Origin: Ilumatobacteraceae bacterium
GTDB taxonomy: Bacteria; Actinomycetota; Acidimicrobiia; Acidimicrobiales; Ilumatobacteraceae
Assembly: GCA_025463305.1 (NCBI GenBank)
Contig: JAOBWK010000029.1
Span: forward strand, 1 to 64,000
Direction of reading: 5' to 3'
Length of the DNA stretch: 64,000 nucleotides
Shown: positions 57,989 through 64,000 of the stretch, piece by piece
How the letters are laid out: every line of letters starts with the position of its first letter
How positions within the stretch are numbered: position 1 is the first letter of the stretch
Program-made: the position numbers and the translations under genes
The notes under the pieces: generated by a model
The model's database searches: none
The model's input: the letters and a program-made list of their open reading frames with translations, nothing else
Told to the model about the DNA's origin: nothing

Positions 57989-58381
57989 ATGGTCACCAAG
58001 CTCGGACTCGGAGTCGTCGCAGACGTCAGCCTCAGCATCCAGATCATCCATGACCGTCGTGAGGCGCGCCTCGTGCCCATCGGCGAGCTCGATGTCCACT
58101 CGGCGAACACGTTCGCCGTCGCCGGCGATCTGGCCATCAAGGAACAGCCCGAGCACCTGCACGTGGATCTGACCCAGGTCACGTTCATCGACTCCAGTGG
58201 GGTGCGCTGCCTCGAGGCGCTGATGGCGCTGGCCGACGAGCACGGTGTCGGTTGCAGCATCGGCGGGCGCGAAGGCGAGCCGGATCTCTCGCCGTTCGGC
58301 TCCGACGAGGGCATGGTGGTGTGGTCGGGATCCACCACCCGGCGGATCGGACGACCCGACACCGCCCCGCCGGTCGGCTGA
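57989..58381 (+). CDS. STAS domain anti-sigma factor antagonist
   Basis: A 130-residue STAS protein. The domain includes ARLVPIGELDVHSANTF and VDLTQVTFIDSSGVRCLEAL, in which the Ser pair of DSSG is the usual phosphorylation site controlled by a switch kinase. It should bind an anti-sigma factor and release a stress sigma factor when unphosphorylated. A short Arg/Pro-rich tail ends the protein. The ATG follows an AAAGGGG ribosome binding site. Confidence 0.9.
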   Translation: MVTKLGLGVVADVSLSIQIIHDRREARLVPIGELDVHSANTFAVAGDLAIKEQPEHLHVDLTQVTFIDSSGVRCLEALMALADEHGVGCSIGGREGEPDLSPFGSDEGMVVWSGSTTRRIGRPDTAPPVG

Positions 58382-58408
58382 CCGCCCGATCAGAGGCGGC
58401 GAGACGCC

Positions 58409-58570
58409 TCAGCCGTGCAGGCAGCCGCCGTCCATCCGGCAGGCCGGGCAGAGCTCGTCGTCGTCACAGCAGAGCAACGGGGGATCGATCAGCGCGAGGT
58501 CGAGCGACCGCAGCAACGCGGAGGGGCGCCACCCGTTGATCGTCGTCCGCCAACCGCTGCGCTGCTTCAT
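58409..58570 (-). CDS. Small cysteine-rich protein
   Basis: A 53-residue open frame starting MKQRSGWRTTINGWRPSALL and ending with a cysteine cluster: LLCCDDDELCPACRMDGGC (five cysteines), then LHG. The CPAC and neighbouring cysteines could bind zinc or an iron-sulfur centre. The family is unknown and no strong ribosome binding site is visible, so the call is tentative. It converges with the STAS gene and diverges from the DUF4185-like gene. Confidence 0.4.
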   Translation of the reverse strand: MKQRSGWRTTINGWRPSALLRSLDLALIDPPLLCCDDDELCPACRMDGGCLHG

Positions 58571-58653
58571 CGCCCACTGCTTCCCACATCTCGCGGCGGG
58601 CACACATCGAAGTCCCACGGCACGCCCGCGGCCGGTCCCGGGCGGGTCGATGG

Positions 58654-58659
58654 TACCTT
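58654..58659 (+). promoter_or_regulatory. Leaderless -10 element of the DUF4185-like gene
   Basis: TACCTT, 6 nt before the ATG at 58666. Confidence 0.55.
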
Positions 58660-58665
58660 CGTCCG

Positions 58666-60732
58666 ATGGGCGAGACGTCCCAGCCCGAGGACGAGCCGGT
58701 CGCGACGCCCCCTGACGACGCTCCGCTCGGCAAGATCGGTCCCGACAGCGTGCGGGTTGCCGTGGAGCAGCCCGTCCCGGTTCCGTCGCGCCCGTTGGCC
58801 AAGGTGCTGGTGCTGCTCGTGGTGCTCGGCATGCTGCTGGTGGTCAACGAGCGGTCCTCAGCGGGCCGTGAGCAGTCGCTGCGCACGTCGGATCCGGCGA
58901 AGTACACCGAGCCGACGTCGGTGCTGCCCGTCGGCTCGGCCGTCCCGACGCTCGTCGCTCCGGCCGACACCGTGAGCACGGATCCGTCGCCGGTCACCAC
59001 CATCACGCCGGTGTCGGCCGAACTGCCCGAGGGCGCGCACACCGGCACGACGCTCGTGCCGGAGACCGTCCCGGTGGCGGCGACCGACGCCGCAACCGCC
59101 GCCACGACGCAGCAGACCGGGGGATCCGGCTCCGGCAGCGGTGCGCCAGCGGGAGGCGCCGACGACGTCAGCCGCGAGATCCCCGATCCCGGTCCCTCGG
59201 CGTCGCCGGCGGTGGTGTCGCCCTGGGCCGACAAGACCGCCACGACAGCGGCCGGCTACGTGGCCACCGATGTCGGGTGTGCGGCCGGAACCTCGGCAAG
59301 TGCGCTCGACGCGTTCTTCGCGCAACGCGTCGGCCCGGTGATCGGCCACGACTACCAGCACGTCTATCCGCTCGGCGGGGATCGCTACCTGTGGTTGTTC
59401 CAGGACACGTTCGTCGACTACAGCGGCACGGCCACGAACCTCTCCCAGGCGACGTTCGACCACAACACGGCGATGGTCCAAGACGGTGCCTGTTTCACGC
59501 TCTACCACCGCGGGTCCATCTCCAAGCCGACGTCGTTCGAGCAGGGCACCGGCGAGAACGTCAAGGCGAAGTGGTTCTGGCCGATGGGCGGCGAGACCGT
59601 CGACGGCAAGGTGTACGTGTACTGGGCGCAGATGCTCAAGGACGGCTACGACCCGACCGGTGCGAACGGGCTCGGCTGGCACCCGGTCGAGACCTGGCTC
59701 GCCGTGTACGACGCGCACTCGCTGCAGCGGCTCTCGTTCCAGCCGGCGGCCAACGCCGGCGTGTCGCCGATCTACGGCTACGCGGTGGCCAGCGACGGCC
59801 AGTACACCTACCTGTTCGGCAACACGTTCGAGCAGAACCTGCAGCGCGAGGGCGGCTACTACAACGGTCCGCACTCGGGCACGAAGATGTGGCTGGCGCG
59901 CATCCCGCTCGGCCAGTTCGGCGCGGCGCCCGAGTACCGATCGGGTGATGGTTGGACGGGCGACGCCAGCCAGGCGACGCCCATCCTGCAGCGCTACTGG
60001 GCGGAGAACCCGATGGAGCCGCGGTACATGAACGGCCAGTGGGTGGCCGCGACCAAGATCGACGGCTACTGGGGTGACTCGCTGGCCATCGACGTCGCCA
60101 ACGATCCGTGGGGACCGTGGACGACGGTGGAGCAACGAGGGATCTCGCCACGTGGCGGTGATCCGCTGATGAACACCTACAACGCGTACCTGATGCCGTG
60201 GACGAGCGGCGGTTCGCTGGTCGTCAGCGTGTCCGAGAACGCGCGCAACATGCTGCGCGACGCGTGGCCGCATCCGAACCGCTACCGGCTGATGTTCTTC
60301 GGCGCGCCACTGGTCGCGCCACCGCCGCCCGACGACCCCACCACCACCACCACCTCGAGCATCGACGACACGACCACCACGGTTGTCGACACGACCACGA
60401 GCACCACCGGCACGAGCGTCGTGGACACCACCACCGAGGTGCCGACCACGACCGTCGTGGCGACCACCACCACGGCCGCGCCCGACACCACGGTCGCGTC
60501 GACCACGACCACGGTGGCGCCGACCACCACCACCAGCACGTCGCCGCCCACCACGGTGGCCCCCACGACGACATCGACATCGCCGACCACGACGACCACG
60601 AGCACCGTGCCGCCGACCACGACGACCAGCACGACGATCGATCCCGCATGCGTCCCCGACACCAGCGACCCGACCACGACGACCACCACGATGCCCGGGG
60701 ATCCGCCTTCGACCTGCCCGCCCACCGGCTGA
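58666..60732 (+). CDS. Membrane-anchored DUF4185-like surface protein with Thr-rich tail
   Basis: 688 residues. A cytoplasmic N-terminus and one transmembrane helix (AKVLVLLVVLGMLLVV) lead to an Ala/Thr/Ser/Pro-rich stalk (about 80-195). The domain at about 200-545 resembles the DUF4185 beta-propeller (RYLWLFQDTFVDYSG, KAKWFWPMGGETVDGKVYVY, MWLARIPLGQFG, NTYNAYLMPWTSGG). The last about 135 residues are almost entirely Thr with Val, Ser and Pro, probably a wall-spanning or glycosylated stalk. Catalytic function is unknown; DUF4185 proteins may act on glycans. Confidence 0.82.
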   Translation: MGETSQPEDEPVATPPDDAPLGKIGPDSVRVAVEQPVPVPSRPLAKVLVLLVVLGMLLVVNERSSAGREQSLRTSDPAKYTEPTSVLPVGSAVPTLVAPADTVSTDPSPVTTITPVSAELPEGAHTGTTLVPETVPVAATDAATAATTQQTGGSGSGSGAPAGGADDVSREIPDPGPSASPAVVSPWADKTATTAAGYVATDVGCAAGTSASALDAFFAQRVGPVIGHDYQHVYPLGGDRYLWLFQDTFVDYSGTATNLSQATFDHNTAMVQDGACFTLYHRGSISKPTSFEQGTGENVKAKWFWPMGGETVDGKVYVYWAQMLKDGYDPTGANGLGWHPVETWLAVYDAHSLQRLSFQPAANAGVSPIYGYAVASDGQYTYLFGNTFEQNLQREGGYYNGPHSGTKMWLARIPLGQFGAAPEYRSGDGWTGDASQATPILQRYWAENPMEPRYMNGQWVAATKIDGYWGDSLAIDVANDPWGPWTTVEQRGISPRGGDPLMNTYNAYLMPWTSGGSLVVSVSENARNMLRDAWPHPNRYRLMFFGAPLVAPPPPDDPTTTTTSSIDDTTTTVVDTTTSTTGTSVVDTTTEVPTTTVVATTTTAAPDTTVASTTTTVAPTTTTSTSPPTTVAPTTTSTSPTTTTTSTVPPTTTTSTTIDPACVPDTSDPTTTTTTMPGDPPSTCPPTG

Positions 60733-60733
60733 G

Positions 60734-60739
60734 TAGATT
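60734..60739 (+). promoter_or_regulatory. Leaderless -10 element of the VOC gene
   Basis: TAGATT, 7 nt before the ATG at 60747. It overlaps the stop codon of the preceding gene. Confidence 0.55.
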
Positions 60740-60746
60740 CGCCGGG

Positions 60747-61199
60747 ATGAGCACACACGTCGGAGCCCAGGCCTCCCACATCGGACTGTGCGTGACGGAC
60801 CTCGAGCGCTCGCTGCGGTTCTACTGCGACGGTCTCGGCTTCCAGCGCGTCCTGTCGTACGAACTCGACGACACGATGCTGCCCGGTCTCGATCGCAGCC
60901 TCGAGGTCACCTCGCCCGTCGTGGTCACGTCGCAGTTCGTCGAGCTCGACGGGATGAAGATCGAGCTCCTCGGCTACCGCTCGCCGACGCCCAGCGGCAC
61001 CCCGTCCGCGAGCCGCGGCACGATCGGGTTCACCCACCTGTCGTTCTACGTCGACGATGTCGATGCGTCGGCGGCCACGCTCGTCGAGCTCGGCGGCACG
61101 ATCATCGAGTCCACCCGCTCGTCGCTCGGTGTCGAGATCGTGTTCCTCGCCGATCCCGATGGCGCGCGCGTGGAGCTGATGTCACCCAAACCGAAGTGA
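60747..61199 (+). CDS. VOC family (glyoxalase/methylmalonyl-CoA epimerase-like) protein
   Basis: A 150-residue vicinal-oxygen-chelate protein with two beta-alpha-beta-beta-beta units. Possible metal ligands are the His in ASHIGLCVTDLERSLRFYC, the Glu in MKIELLGY, the His in GFTHLSFYVDDVD and the Glu in GARVELMSP. The layout suits a lyase or dioxygenase/epimerase; substrate unknown. The stop overlaps the start of the HisC-like gene (GTGA). Confidence 0.87.
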   Translation: MSTHVGAQASHIGLCVTDLERSLRFYCDGLGFQRVLSYELDDTMLPGLDRSLEVTSPVVVTSQFVELDGMKIELLGYRSPTPSGTPSASRGTIGFTHLSFYVDDVDASAATLVELGGTIIESTRSSLGVEIVFLADPDGARVELMSPKPK

Positions 61200-62545
61200 A
61201 CGCGCCAACCGGTTCGGCACCTGCGCCACGCGCCCACCTCGCCTCGGTCCCCGTCTACATCCCGGGTCGCAGCGCGGCCGAGGCGATGGCCGAGCACGGC
61301 ATCGCCGAGGCCGTCAAGCTGGCCTCGAACGAGGTGCCGTTCGGCCCGCTGCCGGGCGTCGCCGAGGCCGTGGCTGCCGCCATCGCCGACACGTCTCGCT
61401 ACGCCGATCACGACAGCGACGTGCTCGCCGAGATGTTCGCCGCGACGCTGGGCCTCGCCCGAGGCCACGTCGCCGTCGGGCCCGGCTCGGTCGGGCTGCT
61501 GCAGCAGTTGACGCTCGCCTACGCCGGTCCGGGCGACGAGGTGCTGTACCCGTGGCCGAGCTTCATCGCCTATCCGCAGTTCTCGGGCGTCGTCGCCGCC
61601 GAGCGCGTCGTGGTGCCGCTGCGGCGGTGCTCGATCGACGTCGATGCGGTGCTGTCGGCCATCACGCCACGGACGCGGGTCATCTTCATCGCCAACCCGA
61701 ACAACCCCATCGCCGGCGCGCTCCGAACCGACGAGCTGCGGCGGTTGATCGACGGCACGCCTGCCGACTGCCTGCTCGTGATCGACGAGGCGTACGGAGA
61801 GTTCGTCACCGGCGCCGACGTTCCCGACGCGTGGGCGCTCGCCGGCGGCCGCCCGAACGTGGTGGTGCTGCGCACGCTGTCGAAGGCGTTCGGCATGGCC
61901 GGGCTGCGCGTCGGGTTCCTCATCGGTGACCCGGTCGTCGTCTCCGCGGTGTACGCGACGATGATCCCGTTCGCGGTCAACGGCCCGGCCCAGGCCGCGG
62001 CGATGGTGGCGCTGCAGCAGGGCGACGAGATGCGCCGACGCTGCGCGATCATCGTCGCCGAGCGCCGGCGGGTCGCCCAGCTGCTGCGCCGGCGCGGGCT
62101 CGGCGTGCCGGAGGCCCAGGGCAACTTCTGGTGGCTGCCGGCGGGTGGGCAGGGGGCCGAGATCGCCGTCCGCCTGGAGCAGCGCGGCGTGGTGGTGCGG
62201 CCGTTCCCGACCGGCATTCGGGTCACCGTCGGGCTCCCGTCCGAGAACGACGCGTTCGTGGCCGCGCTCGATGCTGTCATCGCCGCCGAGCCGTCCGCCG
62301 TCCATGGGTGGACCCTGCCGACCGGGGCGCGCTCGGTGCGCACCGCCGATCTGCTCGATCAGCTCGACGTCGAGCTGACGGCTGCGGATGGCGACGCAGC
62401 GAGGCGGCTCGACCGGGTGTCCGCGCGGCTCGCCGAGCTCGGCGACGACGATTGGGACGCCATCGAGGGCGGCCACCAGCCGGCCACCGACCTCGCCGAG
62501 CTGATCGCCTGGCGCCCTTCGATGGATCCGGCACCCGGCGCGTAG
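61196..62545 (+). CDS. Histidinol-phosphate aminotransferase-like PLP enzyme with C-terminal extension
   Basis: 449 residues. Class I/II PLP aminotransferase of the HisC branch: VKLASNEVPFGPLPG, PNNPIAG, DEAYGEF and the PLP lysine K230 in LSKAFGMAGLRVGFL. RPFPTGIRVTVG near residue 340 is the usual end. About 90 further residues (VHGWTLPTGARSVRTADLLD onward) form an extra acidic helical domain. The substrate may be histidinol phosphate, an aromatic amino acid or another amino-phosphate; no his genes are adjacent. The GTG start overlaps the VOC stop. Confidence 0.85.
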   Translation: MNAPTGSAPAPRAHLASVPVYIPGRSAAEAMAEHGIAEAVKLASNEVPFGPLPGVAEAVAAAIADTSRYADHDSDVLAEMFAATLGLARGHVAVGPGSVGLLQQLTLAYAGPGDEVLYPWPSFIAYPQFSGVVAAERVVVPLRRCSIDVDAVLSAITPRTRVIFIANPNNPIAGALRTDELRRLIDGTPADCLLVIDEAYGEFVTGADVPDAWALAGGRPNVVVLRTLSKAFGMAGLRVGFLIGDPVVVSAVYATMIPFAVNGPAQAAAMVALQQGDEMRRRCAIIVAERRRVAQLLRRRGLGVPEAQGNFWWLPAGGQGAEIAVRLEQRGVVVRPFPTGIRVTVGLPSENDAFVAALDAVIAAEPSAVHGWTLPTGARSVRTADLLDQLDVELTAADGDAARRLDRVSARLAELGDDDWDAIEGGHQPATDLAELIAWRPSMDPAPGA

Positions 62546-62548
62546 AGT
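62543..62548 (+). promoter_or_regulatory. -10 element of the gene at 62606
   Basis: TAGAGT overlapping the stop codon of the aminotransferase gene. A transcript starting about 7 nt later would have a 50-nt leader, in contrast to the leaderless genes nearby. Confidence 0.4.
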
Positions 62549-62567
62549 GCGCTCTCGGTAACCGACG

Positions 62568-62584
62568 CCACGCACTGCGCGTGG
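62568..62584 (+). promoter_or_regulatory. Hairpin in the leader of the gene at 62606
   Basis: CCACGC-ACTGC-GCGTGG: a perfect 6-bp stem and 5-nt loop in the presumed 5' leader, 9 nt before the AGGGG ribosome binding site. Could be an RNA structure or an operator. Confidence 0.4.
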
Positions 62585-62605
62585 TCCGACGATCAGGGGT
62601 GTGCA

Positions 62606-62914
62606 GTGGAGCTGAAGGCCGGCGCGAGAGTACGGAGCGCAGTGTGCGCCACGGAGGTCATCGTGGTGCGCGCATCGAGCGGCGACGTGGACCTGCAGTG
62701 CGGCGGCAAGCCGATGACGGCGATGACCGAGGCGCGCGATCCCGACGCCGTGCCCGACGCCGACCTGGCCACCGGCAGCGCGATCGGCAAGCGCTATGCC
62801 GACGAGGAGCTCGGCCTGGAGATCCTCGTCACCAAGGCGGGTGCCGGCACGATCAGCATCGGGCGCACGCCGATGGAGCTCAAGGAAGCGAAGCCGCTGC
62901 CGTCGTCGGACTGA
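62606..62914 (+). CDS. Small conserved hypothetical protein
   Basis: A 102-residue protein: VELKAGARVRSAVCATEVIV, then VRASSGDVDLQCGGKPM and GLEILVTKAGAGTISIGRTP. Two short beta-rich units and two cysteines; cytosolic. This resembles uncharacterised actinobacterial proteins encoded near enoyl-CoA hydratases. Function unknown. The GTG has an AGGGG ribosome binding site. Its last 35 bases overlap the 3' end of the opposite enoyl-CoA hydratase gene. Confidence 0.65.
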   Translation: MELKAGARVRSAVCATEVIVVRASSGDVDLQCGGKPMTAMTEARDPDAVPDADLATGSAIGKRYADEELGLEILVTKAGAGTISIGRTPMELKEAKPLPSSD

Positions 62915-63887
62915 TCGAGTCGATCAGTCCCCACTCGGCCGCCGTCCTGGCGTCGATCGACGTGCCGCACAGCGCGAGCAACGCGCAGCGCTGACGTCCC
63001 AGCCGCCGCGTGATGCTGACGGTGCCGCCGCTGCCGGGGATCAGCCCGAGGCCGATCTCGGGGAGCGCGATCTCGCTGTCCGGATCGGCCACCACGCGCC
63101 GGGCGAACGCGGCGAGCTCGATGCCGGCGCCCATGCACGCGCCGTGCAGCTGGACCTCGGTGGTGCGGGCGAGGCGCGCCACGAGGCGCGCCGGCGAGCG
63201 GGTCAGCCGGGTGAGGTGTGCCGTGGCCGGATCGCCGAACGAGCCGAACTCGCCGAGGTCGCCGCCGCTGCAGAACGACGGGCCGTTGCCGCGCAGCACG
63301 ACGTGTTCGATCGAGCCGTCCGCCACCGCCAGGGCGAGCAGCTCGTGCAGGCCGTCGCGCATCGCCCGGCTGAACGCGTTGTGGCGCTCCGGCCGGTTGA
63401 GCACGATCTCGAGGGTGGTGTCGTCGCGCCAGGCCACCACGGCGGGCTCATCGGTCGGGGACGCCGGGCGGTGGGTGTTGCCGGCCCGCCAGGCCGCGAA
63501 CTCGGGGCCGCTCTGCAGCAGCGAGTACACGGCCGACTCGGCTGCGAGCGCGTGGTCGATGGGCAGCAGCGCGCTGGCGCGCAGCAGCACGGCGAGCGCT
63601 GCCGACGCGATCGGGTTGCGCTCCACGGTGGCCACGACGGCGTCGAGCATCGGGTCACCGTCGCCGAGGATCACGTCGAAGATCGATGGTGGGTCGGCGA
63701 GGTCGTCGTTGCCGCCGACCCCGATCACGACGACGGGCAGCGAGCCGATGTCGGGGACCCGGCCCAGCGCGGCGCGATCGTCGATGTGCACCACGACCGT
63801 GCTCAGCCCGGAGGCGATGGCGTCGTCGGCGAACGGGGAGCGGGCGAGCTCGAGCAGCTCGCTGGAGGAGAACGATGCGATCCCGAT
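62880..63887 (-). CDS. Enoyl-CoA hydratase/isomerase family protein, probable ATC start
   Basis: About 335 residues. The C-terminal about 200 are a crotonase fold: RPERHNAFSRAMRDGLHEL, NGPSFCSGGDLGEFGSF (oxyanion loop) and GACMGAGIELAAFARRV, with ALPEIGLGLIPGSGGTVSIT. The first about 120 residues form an additional region (LPVVVIGVGGNDDL, LAVLLRASALLPID) seen in a subset of actinobacterial members. The first standard start is GTG 63797/63794. Coding-like sequence continues upstream (GIASFSSSELLELARSPFAD) to ATC 63887, 6 nt after TAGTCT. Specific substrate unknown. Confidence 0.8.
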   Translation of the reverse strand: MGIASFSSSELLELARSPFADDAIASGLSTVVVHIDDRAALGRVPDIGSLPVVVIGVGGNDDLADPPSIFDVILGDGDPMLDAVVATVERNPIASAALAVLLRASALLPIDHALAAESAVYSLLQSGPEFAAWRAGNTHRPASPTDEPAVVAWRDDTTLEIVLNRPERHNAFSRAMRDGLHELLALAVADGSIEHVVLRGNGPSFCSGGDLGEFGSFGDPATAHLTRLTRSPARLVARLARTTEVQLHGACMGAGIELAAFARRVVADPDSEIALPEIGLGLIPGSGGTVSITRRLGRQRCALLALCGTSIDARTAAEWGLIDSISPTTAAASLP

Positions 63888-63893
63888 CGGCCC

Positions 63894-63899
63894 AGACTA
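63894..63899 (-). promoter_or_regulatory. Leaderless -10 element before an ATC start
   Basis: TAGTCT-GGGCCG-ATC on the minus strand. The element and spacer match those of the leaderless ATG genes, for example TATCGT-CGGCCG-ATG at 29935. Confidence 0.5.
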
Positions 63900-63962
63900 C
63901 GCGGACGGGTCGTCGCGACCGGAGGCCGTGTGACGCACCCGCCAGGTGCCGACGGCCTCCAC

Positions 63963-63968
63963 TACCGT
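63963..63968 (+). promoter_or_regulatory. Leaderless -10 element at the right edge
   Basis: TACCGT-TGCACG-GTG, predicting a leaderless gene starting at 63975. Confidence 0.45.
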
Positions 63969-63974
63969 TGCACG

Positions 63975-64000
63975 GTGCACGCCGCCGAGGAGGAACGTGA
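63975..64000 (+). CDS. Start of a gene truncated by the window end (partial)
   Basis: GTG at 63975 gives VHAAEEER before the window ends. It is placed by the leaderless promoter pattern alone. Nothing can be said of the product. It diverges from the enoyl-CoA hydratase gene. Confidence 0.35.

Noticed and set aside
60330..60725. Low-complexity ACC-rich DNA as a possible satellite or array
   Set aside because: It is the coding sequence for the Thr-rich tail of the surface protein, continuous in frame to the stop.

Overview
The window is high-GC DNA from an actinobacterium, most likely of the class Acidimicrobiia (an Ilumatobacter-like organism). This is inferred from gene style, not from a marker gene: coproporphyrin-type HemQ, LytR_C and DUF3263 proteins, Thr/Pro-rich secreted proteins and a very large share of leaderless genes. 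At least twenty genes have a TANNNT hexamer only 6-10 nt before the start codon and no Shine-Dalgarno sequence. That pattern was used here to choose many starts. It also exposes two probable ATC start codons (47064 and 63887, both minus strand); a third ATC start (54732) is argued from homology.

Left chromosomal block (1-9333). It holds the end of an FAD oxidoreductase, a MoaD/ThiS-like protein, glycerate kinase, a DUF3263/LytR_C pair, uridine kinase, two lipoproteins, a PRC-barrel protein with a sigma-B/F-like promoter, a membrane-anchored endonuclease/exonuclease/phosphatase-family protein, an aminotransferase remnant and a large secreted repeat protein broken by a one-base frameshift.

Integrated element (9334-25658). 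A 16.3 kb integrative mobilizable element sits in the 3' half of tRNA-Thr(TGT), flanked by 44-bp direct repeats with one mismatch. It carries a tyrosine integrase next to the tRNA, paired GTGGACAC motifs at both ends, a MobF relaxase/helicase and a small helix-turn-helix protein. No type IV secretion or coupling-protein gene is visible, so it would need a helper to transfer. Its cargo looks like a defence island. One set is four minus-strand genes: an AbiEii-type nucleotidyltransferase with WYL-like and zinc-finger ends, a two-TM SMODS-associated NUDIX protein, a NERD nuclease-related protein and a PLD-SF2 helicase-DUF3427 protein. Facing it is a PD-(D/E)XK-like protein. A second module holds an inositol-monophosphatase-like enzyme, two ribbon-helix-helix-like proteins and a three-TM protein. 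The four-gene set is the best candidate for an undescribed system.

Right chromosomal block (25616-64000). It covers mostly core metabolism and envelope functions: an aminoglycoside-phosphotransferase-fold kinase, an NtaA-type monooxygenase, a hydrolase-ACT-ACT fusion, PEP carboxylase, RlmB, IspF/IspD, a Crp/Fnr regulator, an ABC exporter with an OpuAC-like lipoprotein, a GH18 hydrolase, an apparently circularly permuted amine oxidase, NUDIX, a GT39-like membrane protein, an OafA-SGNH acyltransferase, an amino-acid-type binding protein, FdhD-HemQ, aquaporin, cyclophilin, a YcaQ-like glycosylase, asparaginase II, an MBL hydrolase, a STAS protein with a sigma-B/F-like promoter, a DUF4185-like surface protein, VOC and HisC-like proteins, and an enoyl-CoA hydratase. 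Gene spacing is tight, with many ATGA/GTGA overlaps. No rRNA, CRISPR array or transposase-type insertion sequence was seen.
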